Shown piece after piece: positions 1-5,950 of a DNA stretch of 8,753 nt. Within the stretch, counting starts at the first letter, position 1. The number at the start of each line of letters is the position of its first letter. The translations under genes and the position numbers were made by a program. A model generated the notes under the pieces. That model searched no databases. It was not told the DNA's origin and saw nothing but the letters and a program-made list of their open reading frames with translations. Origin of the DNA: an uncultured Bacilli bacterium (GTDB lineage: Bacteria > Bacillota_I > Bacilli_A > RF39 > UBA660); the NCBI GenBank assembly GCA_944363655.1, contig CALVUU010000052.1, forward strand, positions 1-8,753, read 5' to 3'.

Positions 1-930
1 TATATTATAAATACTGTATATACCGGAACAGATGGTGATAATGGATTATATTATCATGATGGAAGTGGAAGTTATACCAATGCCAATCAAGAAGCAGGAG
101 ATAACTCATACAGATATGCAGGGGCTGATCCAAACAACTATGTATGTTTTGGTTCAACAGCAGCAAGTTGTCCAAGTGATAATCTATATCGCATCATTGG
201 TGTATTTGGTAACCAAGTTAAGTTAATCAAACATGATTATGCTGGAAGTAATTTGCTTGGAACAACAGATGCATACCAGTCAACATCGCCAGCAGATGAT
301 TATTATGAGGGTAGCCAAAGTACATTGTATTGGTATTACTGGAATAATAGCACAAGTACAAATACATGGAGTGAAAGTAAATTAAATAAAATAAATTTAA
401 ATCAAAATTATTTAAATAATATAGGTAGTGTATGGACAAATAAAATAGCAACAACTAACTGGAAAATTGGTGGGAACACAAGAGAAAATATAATGTATTA
501 TCCAAATGGAATACCTAAAAATGCATATAGAAATGAAATAGTGAGTCCAACTGAGTCAACAACATATAGTGCAAAGATAGGGTTAATGTATGTAAGTGAT
601 TATTATTATGGAGCAAGCCCAACATACTGGACATACCCAGGAGATACAGGTTCAAGTTATCCAGATGGAAACGGGAATTATGGAAGTGATTATGACTATA
701 GAGCAGCAACAGATGATAATTGGATATTTATGGGTATTGGTGAATGGACAATAACTCGGCGTTCAGGTCATTCAACGGATGCATTCTATGTGCGAAAAGA
801 AGGTTATGTATCTAGAAATGATGTATTTAGAGGTAGTTGTGGTGTTCGTCCTACTTTCTACCTAAACTCTAACGTTGAACTAGCTGATGGAACAGGAACT
901 AGGTCCGATCCTTACCGTCTAGTAGTATGA
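1..930 (+). CDS. Secreted/surface protein with DUF6273-like C-terminal region, 5' end missing
   Basis: The reading frame is open from the first base to a TGA stop at 928-930, giving 309 visible residues; the start lies upstream of the window. The protein is rich in Tyr, Asn, Ser, Thr and Gly, typical of an exported protein. A block with Cys49 and Cys57 (YVCFGS...CPSDNLYRIIGVF) could hold a disulfide, and a third Cys is at residue 280. The end carries W-x-I-x-R (GEWTITRRS), then SCGVRPTFYLNSNVEL and GTGTRSDPYRL. I recognise this arrangement from large families of surface proteins in uncultured gut Bacillota, where it resembles DUF6273 domains ending in GVRP-x-x-x-L. Function is unknown; adhesion or surface display is only a guess. 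Family members often start with a SipW-type signal like the one in the gene at 8489. Codon use near the 3' end (CGT, TAC, AAC, TTC, CTA) differs from the neighbouring genes. Confidence 0.8.
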   Translation, partial: YIINTVYTGTDGDNGLYYHDGSGSYTNANQEAGDNSYRYAGADPNNYVCFGSTAASCPSDNLYRIIGVFGNQVKLIKHDYAGSNLLGTTDAYQSTSPADDYYEGSQSTLYWYYWNNSTSTNTWSESKLNKINLNQNYLNNIGSVWTNKIATTNWKIGGNTRENIMYYPNGIPKNAYRNEIVSPTESTTYSAKIGLMYVSDYYYGASPTYWTYPGDTGSSYPDGNGNYGSDYDYRAATDDNWIFMGIGEWTITRRSGHSTDAFYVRKEGYVSRNDVFRGSCGVRPTFYLNSNVELADGTGTRSDPYRLVV

Positions 931-933
931 TAT

Positions 934-961
934 AAAAATAGTTAGAAATAACTATTTTTTT
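934..961 (+). terminator. Intrinsic terminator after the surface protein gene
   Basis: A perfect 11-bp inverted repeat (934-944 with 949-959, left arm AAAAATAGTTA) closes on a GAAA tetraloop and ends in a T run through 961. It lies 3 bases after the TGA stop and separates the surface protein gene from the yqeG operon. The A-run on the left arm could make it work on both strands, but no gene approaches from the other side. Confidence 0.85.
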
Positions 962-972
962 CATACTTTTAA

Positions 973-981
973 TGTTATAAT
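973..981 (+). promoter_or_regulatory. Extended -10 promoter of the yqeG-rpmF operon
   Basis: TGTTATAAT is a perfect -10 hexamer (TATAAT, 976-981) preceded by the TGn extension at 973-975. No convincing -35 box sits 16-18 bases upstream because that space is the T-run of the preceding terminator. An extended -10 can work without a good -35. Transcription would start near 988, leaving a leader of about 19 bases that holds only the ribosome binding site AAAGGAG before yqeG, so no riboswitch or attenuator fits here. Confidence 0.65.
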
Positions 982-1006
982 TAATTTAATTAGAAAGGAG
1001 TGTATC

Positions 1007-1525
1007 ATGGATATATTTATACCTGATGTATATCAAAAAAGTATATATACAATAAATTATAAAAAATTAAAGAAGAATGGAATTAAATGTTTACTTTTTG
1101 ATTTAGATAATACTATTGCTCCTTATAAAGTTAATGAACCTGATGTTAAAGTAAAGGAACTTTTTGCTAGATTAGAAAGTGATTTTAAAGTAATTATAAT
1201 AAGCAATAGTCCTAAGAATAGAATAAGACCATTTAAAGAAAAATTAAATGTTGATTGTGCTTATAGTAGTAGAAAACCTTTTAAAACTAAATATAAAAAA
1301 ATATTAGAAATATATAATTTTAATATTGATGAAGTTGCTTGTATAGGAGATCAATTACTTACTGATATTTTAGGTGCCAATCGCATGGGTTTTACTAGTA
1401 TTTTAGTTAATAGGGTAGCTAAATATGAAACTATATTTACAAAATTTAATCGTTTTTTTGAAAAATTTATTTTAAAGAATTTAGCAAAGAAAAACCTATT
1501 AGTTAGTGGAGAATATTACGATTAA
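1007..1525 (+). CDS. yqeG: YqeG family HAD phosphatase
   Basis: This is a 172-residue haloacid dehalogenase superfamily (IIIA) protein, about the normal length for YqeG. All HAD motifs are visible: motif I FDLDNT with nucleophile Asp32 and Asp34, motif II ISNS with Ser66, motif III with Lys90 (RKP), and motif IV IGDQLLTD with Asp115 and Asp120. It should be a cytoplasmic Mg-dependent phosphatase; the substrate is not known from sequence, and the family is annotated only broadly (phosphatidylglycerophosphatase-like relatives exist in other lineages). The start is set by AGGAG at 996-1000, six bases before the ATG. It is the first gene of the operon and is followed by yqeH after 13 bases, the same gene order as in Bacillus subtilis, which supports the assignment. 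Confidence 0.93.
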   Translation: MDIFIPDVYQKSIYTINYKKLKKNGIKCLLFDLDNTIAPYKVNEPDVKVKELFARLESDFKVIIISNSPKNRIRPFKEKLNVDCAYSSRKPFKTKYKKILEIYNFNIDEVACIGDQLLTDILGANRMGFTSILVNRVAKYETIFTKFNRFFEKFILKNLAKKNLLVSGEYYD

Positions 1526-1538
1526 GGAGTGATGCTAA

Positions 1539-2459
1539 ATGAAAAAATGTCTAGGATGTGGCTTAAGTTTACAAAATACAAATAAAGATGATCTAGGCTA
1601 TACTCCAAAGTTGGATAATGATTTATGTATGCGTTGCTTTAAACTTAAACATTACGGTAATTTAGTAAGTTTAGGAAAGAAGCAAAATAATACTAAACTT
1701 TTAAAGAAAATTGAAAAGATTAATGGTCATGTATTATTTTTAGTTGATTTTTTAAATATTTATAATGATGTAATAGATGTATATAAGAAAATTAAATGTT
1801 CTAAGAGTTTAATAGTAACTAAGAGTGATTTAATACCTAAAAATATAAAGAAAGAAAAACTTATTAAAAATATTAAAGATATATATGAAATAAAAGAAGA
1901 TGTTTTATTAGTTAGTTCTAAAACTAAAGAAAATTTAAAAATATTAGAAAAAATATGTTTAGCAAATTCAACCATTGTTTTTGCAGGTTTTACTAACGCC
2001 GGTAAAAGTAGTGTTATTAATGCTTTAGTTGGTAGTGATATAACGGTTAGTAAAAGGATTAATACAACCCAAGAATTTATTAAATTAAAAGTGGATGGTA
2101 TTAATATATATGATGCTCCCGGTTTTATAAATTCTAAGAGTTATGATTATGTTGCTAAGACGATGATAAAACCTAAAACATATCAATTAGCCAATAAATA
2201 TTATTTAAATATATTAGATATTGTTATTGCTAGTAATTTAGATAATAATTTAACTTTATATTTTGATAATTCTATAAATGTATGTAAAAGAAAAATTAAA
2301 GATAATATGGAATATAATTTAAAAATTCCTGCTGGAAGTGATTTGGTTATTAAAGGTTTAGGATTTATTAAGTTTAGAGAAGAAGCAAATATTTGCATTA
2401 ATATTGCTAGAGAATATTTAGATATAAGACCGACGATTATCGGAGGTGCTCATGAGTAA
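1539..2459 (+). CDS. yqeH: YqeH, circularly permuted ribosome-assembly GTPase (short form)
   Basis: This is a 306-residue GTPase of the YqeH family, which acts in 30S subunit assembly. It opens with a zinc finger, Cys4-x2-Cys7 and Cys30-x2-Cys33. The G motifs then come in permuted order: G4 TKSD (94-97), G5-like SSK (126-128), the P-loop GFTNAGKS (150-157) and G3 DAPG (192-195). The G2 region reads INTTQ where family members usually have a PGTT motif. A C-terminal piece includes DLVIKGLGFIKF, matching the family's second domain. The protein is about 60 residues shorter than the roughly 366-residue B. subtilis protein, with the loss between the GTPase and the C-terminal motif. The SD AAGGAGTGAT overlaps the yqeG stop, and the 3' end overlaps mutL by 8 bases, indicating coupled translation. 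Confidence 0.93.
   Translation: MKKCLGCGLSLQNTNKDDLGYTPKLDNDLCMRCFKLKHYGNLVSLGKKQNNTKLLKKIEKINGHVLFLVDFLNIYNDVIDVYKKIKCSKSLIVTKSDLIPKNIKKEKLIKNIKDIYEIKEDVLLVSSKTKENLKILEKICLANSTIVFAGFTNAGKSSVINALVGSDITVSKRINTTQEFIKLKVDGINIYDAPGFINSKSYDYVAKTMIKPKTYQLANKYYLNILDIVIASNLDNNLTLYFDNSINVCKRKIKDNMEYNLKIPAGSDLVIKGLGFIKFREEANICINIAREYLDIRPTIIGGAHE
2442..2446 (+). promoter_or_regulatory. Ribosome binding site that fixes the mutL start
   Basis: GGAGG ends five bases before the ATG at 2452, a good spacing. An in-frame GTG at 2446 overlaps this site and so cannot be the start it serves. The site lies inside the last codons of yqeH, so ribosomes finishing yqeH would be placed to restart on mutL. Confidence 0.8.
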
Positions 2460-4185
2460 GATTAGAGTTATGAGTGAAAATTTAGCCAACAAGATTGCTG
2501 CTGGTGAAGTTGTTGAAAAGTGTGCATCTGTGGTTAAAGAATTAGTGGAAAATGCTATTGATGCGCAAGCTACAAATATAAAAGTTAATTTAATTGATGG
2601 AGGATTAAGTAGTATAAATATTATCGATAATGGTAGTGGTATGGATAAGGAAGATGCTATTCTTTCTTTTGCTAGACATGCTACTAGTAAAATTTATAAA
2701 GATGATGATTTATATTTTATTGAAACCTTAGGTTTTAGAGGGGAAGCTCTTGCTAGTATTGCTAGTGTTTCTGAGGTAAATATGGAAACTTGTAGTAATG
2801 AAGTTGGAACCCACATCCATATTAAAGGGGGAAATATGGATGTGGTTGAGGCAAGTTCTGCTCGTAAGGGGACAAGTATAACAATAACTAATCTTTTTTA
2901 TAATACTCCAGCAAGACTTAAATATTTAAAAAGTGAGGCAACAGAGTTAAATAATTGTGTTCAGTTTATTGAAAAATTATCACTATCAAGACCTGATATA
3001 GCCTTTAGTTTAACTAATAATGACCGGGTAGTAGTAAAAACTAGTGGTAGTAATAATTTGCTTAAAACTATACATGAAATATATGGACTTAATGTATCTT
3101 GTAATATGTTAGAAATAAAGGCTAGTAGTGATGATTTTGAAATTACAGGATTTGTAGGTAAACCAAGTATTTTAAAAAAGAATCGTAATCATTTTAATAC
3201 TATTGTTAATGGTAGAGTAGTTAGAAATAATGATATTAATAGAGCTATAAATGATGCTTATAATACTTATAAGCATGAGGGCTTTTATCCAATAGTGGTT
3301 ATAAATATTTTAACTGATCCAACGCTTGTTGATGTAAATATTCATCCAACTAAACAAGATATTAAGATGAGTAAAATTGAAGAATTAACTAATCTTTTAT
3401 ATAAAACTATTAAAGAAGCATTATATAATAATTTACTAATTCCTAATGCTACAATAAATGAAGAGTTAAATAAAGAAGTTCCTTTTATAGAACCAAATGT
3501 TTATGATAAAGATAATAAAGTTACGGAAGTAATTCAAACTTCATTTGATTTAGCAACTACTAGTAAAAAAGAAGAAACGGTTATTAAAAATGAGACATTT
3601 AAAAAACTTAAGTTATATCCTGTTGGTCAAGTACATGGAACATATATAATTGCTGAAAATGAAGATGGCATGTTTATACTCGATCAACATGCGGCGCACG
3701 AAAGAGTTAATTATGAAATGATTAAGAAAAAATTTGCTGAAGAAGTACCAACATTTACAGATATGTTAGTTCCTTTACAAATTGAGTTAACTACTAGTGA
3801 TTTTGAAGCATTTATGGAAAATAAAAGTGTTTTAGAAAACTTAGGTTTTAAAATTGAAGAATTTGGTATAAATACTATTCAATTTAAAACGCATCCCGTT
3901 TGGCTTACTAAAAATTTTGAGGGAGATAATCTTAGAACCATCGTCGATTTAGTTATAACTAATCATAAGAATTTTAATAAAGATCGTTTTTTAGATAGTC
4001 TTGCTAAAATGATTTCTTGTAAAATGAGCGTTAAGGCTAATGAACACTTAAGTTTAAGTGAAATGGAAAGTTTACTTAATGACTTAGTTAAATGTGATAA
4101 TCCTTATAACTGTTGTCATGGAAGACCTTCAATAATGAAATTTACTAATTATGAATTAGAAAAAATGTTTAAAAGGGTGATATAA
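2452..4185 (+). CDS. mutL: DNA mismatch repair protein MutL (endonuclease type)
   Basis: This 577-residue protein has the N-terminal GHKL ATPase of MutL: KIAAGEVVE, the Mg-binding ELVENAIDA (Glu33, Asn34, Asp37), DNGSGM (59-64), the ATP-lid motif GFRGEAL (94-100) and NTPAR. A variable acidic linker leads to the C-terminal dimerisation and nuclease domain. That domain carries the full metal-binding motif DQHAAHERVNYE (411-422, DQHA-x2-E-x4-E), SCKMSVKA around Cys523, CCHGRP (554-559) and a closing FKR. These are the residues that make MutL a nicking endonuclease in bacteria lacking MutH, so strand nicking is predicted here. MutS would be the partner but is not in the window. The gene overlaps yqeH by 8 bases and the next gene by 1 base. 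Confidence 0.97.
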   Translation: MSKIRVMSENLANKIAAGEVVEKCASVVKELVENAIDAQATNIKVNLIDGGLSSINIIDNGSGMDKEDAILSFARHATSKIYKDDDLYFIETLGFRGEALASIASVSEVNMETCSNEVGTHIHIKGGNMDVVEASSARKGTSITITNLFYNTPARLKYLKSEATELNNCVQFIEKLSLSRPDIAFSLTNNDRVVVKTSGSNNLLKTIHEIYGLNVSCNMLEIKASSDDFEITGFVGKPSILKKNRNHFNTIVNGRVVRNNDINRAINDAYNTYKHEGFYPIVVINILTDPTLVDVNIHPTKQDIKMSKIEELTNLLYKTIKEALYNNLLIPNATINEELNKEVPFIEPNVYDKDNKVTEVIQTSFDLATTSKKEETVIKNETFKKLKLYPVGQVHGTYIIAENEDGMFILDQHAAHERVNYEMIKKKFAEEVPTFTDMLVPLQIELTTSDFEAFMENKSVLENLGFKIEEFGINTIQFKTHPVWLTKNFEGDNLRTIVDLVITNHKNFNKDRFLDSLAKMISCKMSVKANEHLSLSEMESLLNDLVKCDNPYNCCHGRPSIMKFTNYELEKMFKRVI

Positions 4186-5210
4186 TGCTACCAAAGAAAA
4201 GAAAAAGTTTAATAATATGGATTATTTCTATAATTGGAATAATTATAGTGATTATATTGATGTATAATTTCTCAAAGTTTATGCACAGTAGAGGACCTAA
4301 AGAACCAGTTATTGTAGATGATGCTTATAATTCAGAATATAGTTATTATGGTTTTGCTATTGATGAAGATGGTAATTATCAACTTATGGGACTTAACAGT
4401 GATATGGAAGAAGAATTACTAGGTTTAAGATCATTTTATCCTATGAGCAATATGTATTATTATAATAATCATTTATTAGTATATACTGATGCAATAAATC
4501 AAATAAATTATAACAAAGAAGAAAATAAATACTTCTTTAATGAAATAAATTCTTTTTATAATAATAATGCTGATGTTTTAATTACAGAGACTAAATATAT
4601 ATTTTATGCTAATGGAACTTTAGAATATTGTGAAATAAATGAGTGTAATAAAGTATTAATTGATAATGAATTAACAGATGATTTAATTTTACTAGGAAAT
4701 AATGAAGTATTTTATCAAAAAAGTGATGGAATATATATGTATGATTTTACTACTAATGAAAGTAAAATCATAATGTTACCATCACCGAATGGGGGATTAA
4801 GACTTTTAGGAACTGATAGAGAATATGTAATAATAATTAATGGTGGGGAAGTATATTCTTATAATATTGATAATGATACTTCTAATAATATAAGTAATAT
4901 TATATTGAGCGAAGAACAAGAATTTAGTGTAGTAAATATACAAAATGGATACTTTATTTATCAAGTAATTGATGAAAATGGAAATTATAATTTAAAGAAA
5001 TTTTCTTTACTTATAAATAACACTTTGAAAAATAATTTTGGTATTGGTAAGGAAATGATTACAATAGCATTTGTTGTTGATGATAAGTATTTGTATGCTG
5101 AGTTAGTTGATAATAATGATAATTTGCGTTATGTAATAATTGATATGGAAAATGAACAATTTGTTAGAGATTTAAATTATTCATATGTTACTTTGATTGG
5201 GGTGGAATAA
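4185..5210 (+). CDS. Single-pass membrane protein with propeller-like extracellular repeats, function unknown
   Basis: I do not recognise this 341-residue protein. A basic start (KKRK, 4-7) precedes one hydrophobic helix at about residues 9-27, giving a membrane anchor with the rest outside by the positive-inside rule. No cleavage site or lipobox is evident. The remainder is acidic, rich in Asn and Tyr, and shows repeated short beta-strand units of the type YYYNNHLLVYTD, EVFYQKSDGIYMYDF, GGEVYSYNID, NGYFIYQV and DDKYLYAEL. This pattern suggests a beta-propeller-like (DUF5050-like) sensor or scaffold; that is inference. Two cysteines lie close together in EYCEINEC. It begins on the last base of the mutL stop (TAATG) and ends the same way on yceD, with AAGGGTGA as SD, so it is firmly part of the operon. 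Confidence 0.75.
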   Translation: MLPKKRKSLIIWIISIIGIIIVIILMYNFSKFMHSRGPKEPVIVDDAYNSEYSYYGFAIDEDGNYQLMGLNSDMEEELLGLRSFYPMSNMYYYNNHLLVYTDAINQINYNKEENKYFFNEINSFYNNNADVLITETKYIFYANGTLEYCEINECNKVLIDNELTDDLILLGNNEVFYQKSDGIYMYDFTTNESKIIMLPSPNGGLRLLGTDREYVIIINGGEVYSYNIDNDTSNNISNIILSEEQEFSVVNIQNGYFIYQVIDENGNYNLKKFSLLINNTLKNNFGIGKEMITIAFVVDDKYLYAELVDNNDNLRYVIIDMENEQFVRDLNYSYVTLIGVE

Positions 5211-5680
5211 TGGATTATATTAATTTAAATTTGTTGCCAGTTAAACTAGATGAAGATGTAGAAATTCCTGAGGATTTTTATGAAGGTACTGCTATTAAAG
5301 GATTAAAAAATATCCATGTTAAGGGATTAATAGATTATAATATTAGTGGGAATGTTGCAATAAACTTAAAAATAACAGGAGAAATGCTTTTATTAGATGC
5401 TATAACTTTAGAAGAAGTTATTTACCCTCTTGATATAGATATTGATGATACAATTGATGCTTTAGATGGAGAAAATAATGAATATTTTGAAAAAAATAAA
5501 AATATACTTGATAAACTTGAATTTTTATGGGAAAATATTGTATTGGAAGTTCCCATTAGTTTTACTAAAGCATCTGGAGCTAAAATGCATGGTGATGGAT
5601 GGGAATTAAATAAAGAAGATGATGAGGAGATTGATCCTCGTTTAGCAAAATTGAATGATTTATTTAAAGGTGGTGAATAA
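5210..5680 (+). CDS. yceD: YceD/DUF177 family protein, large-subunit rRNA accumulation
   Basis: This acidic 156-residue cytoplasmic protein belongs to the YceD (DUF177, YlbN in Bacillus) family, which in E. coli is needed for normal 23S rRNA accumulation. Evidence is the sheet-forming [20 protein letters not shown] core, the [11 protein letters not shown] segment, the tail [11 protein letters not shown], and above all its position directly before rpmF, the pairing known across bacteria. The family often has a Cys pair after the second strand (C-x2-C in ...CxRCL...); here that spot reads [12 protein letters not shown] and the whole protein has no cysteine. The ATG overlaps the preceding stop by one base, with GGGGTGG at 5199-5205 as SD. 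There are 2 bases between its stop and the rpmF start. Confidence 0.87.
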   Translation: MDYINLNLLPVKLDEDVEIPEDFYEGTAIKGLKNIHVKGLIDYNISGNVAINLKITGEMLLLDAITLEEVIYPLDIDIDDTIDALDGENNEYFEKNKNILDKLEFLWENIVLEVPISFTKASGAKMHGDGWELNKEDDEEIDPRLAKLNDLFKGGE

Positions 5681-5682
5681 AT

Positions 5683-5871
5683 ATGGCAGTTCCTTTTAGA
5701 AGAACTAGTAAGACAAAGAAAAGAATGCGTCGTACTCATTTAAAAAAAGAAGTTGGAGCACTTACAACTTGTCCTAAGTGTGGGGCTACTTTAAGACCTC
5801 ATAGAGCATGTACTAAATGTGGATATTATAATGGTAAGGAAGTAATTACTGGTCTTCAAGACGAAGAATAA
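5683..5871 (+). CDS. rpmF: 50S ribosomal protein L32
   Basis: This is a 62-residue ribosomal protein L32 (bL32) of normal length. The start [19 protein letters not shown] is diagnostic and very basic for rRNA contact. The zinc ribbon is intact: Cys30-x2-Cys33 and Cys43-x2-Cys46, so this is the zinc-binding form rather than the cysteine-free paralog that some Bacillota use under zinc shortage. AAAGGTGGTGA (5667-5675) gives a strong ribosome binding site seven bases before the ATG. It is the last gene of the operon, with yceD just upstream as in many bacteria, and a strong terminator starts at its stop codon. Confidence 0.98.
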   Translation: MAVPFRRTSKTKKRMRRTHLKKEVGALTTCPKCGATLRPHRACTKCGYYNGKEVITGLQDEE

Positions 5872-5896
5872 AAACCGTTTTAAAAAACGGTTTTTT
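5871..5896 (+). terminator. Intrinsic terminator of the yqeG-rpmF operon
   Basis: AAAACCGTTT (5871-5880) pairs with AAACGGTTTT (5885-5894) around a TAAA loop, followed by further T residues to 5896. The left arm begins at the last base of the rpmF stop. The stem is symmetrical with A-runs on the left, so it could act on either strand. Confidence 0.9.
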
Positions 5897-5899
5897 GCA

Positions 5900-5928
5900 T
5901 TGAAAAAAAACTTTATGTATGTTAATAT
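5900..5928 (+). promoter_or_regulatory. Promoter of the 551-aa/92-aa gene unit
   Basis: TTGAAA (5900-5905) lies 17 bases before TAATAT (5923-5928), which is preceded by a TGt extension at 5920-5922. This sigma-A-like arrangement sits directly behind the rpmF terminator. Transcription would start near 5935, giving a very short leader that barely includes the ribosome binding site GAAAGGGA (5935-5942). A perfect TATAAT at 5928-5933 also exists but has no -35 at suitable distance and would start inside the ribosome binding site. Confidence 0.6.
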
Positions 5929-5950
5929 ATAATAGAAAGGGATATGAATT

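Noticed and set aside
227..709. Minus-strand open frames of 64-75 codons opposite the surface protein gene
   Set aside because: They lie fully opposite a well-supported coding frame, have skewed Leu/Tyr/His composition from reading Asn/Tyr/Gly codons backwards, and lack ribosome binding sites.
928..930. Possibility of genetic code 4 (TGA read as Trp) given the Mollicutes-like style
   Set aside because: TGA ends the left gene exactly after the conserved family C-terminus and just before a terminator, and all Trp codons in the identified genes are TGG.
2446..2451. Upstream GTG start for mutL
   Set aside because: It overlaps the GGAGG ribosome binding site, while the ATG at 2452 has ideal spacing and gives the usual MutL beginning.
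5422..5739. Minus-strand open frame of 105 codons across yceD and rpmF
   Set aside because: It spans two firmly identified genes on the other strand and its Ser/Phe-rich translation is what the reverse of acidic Lys/Glu codons gives.
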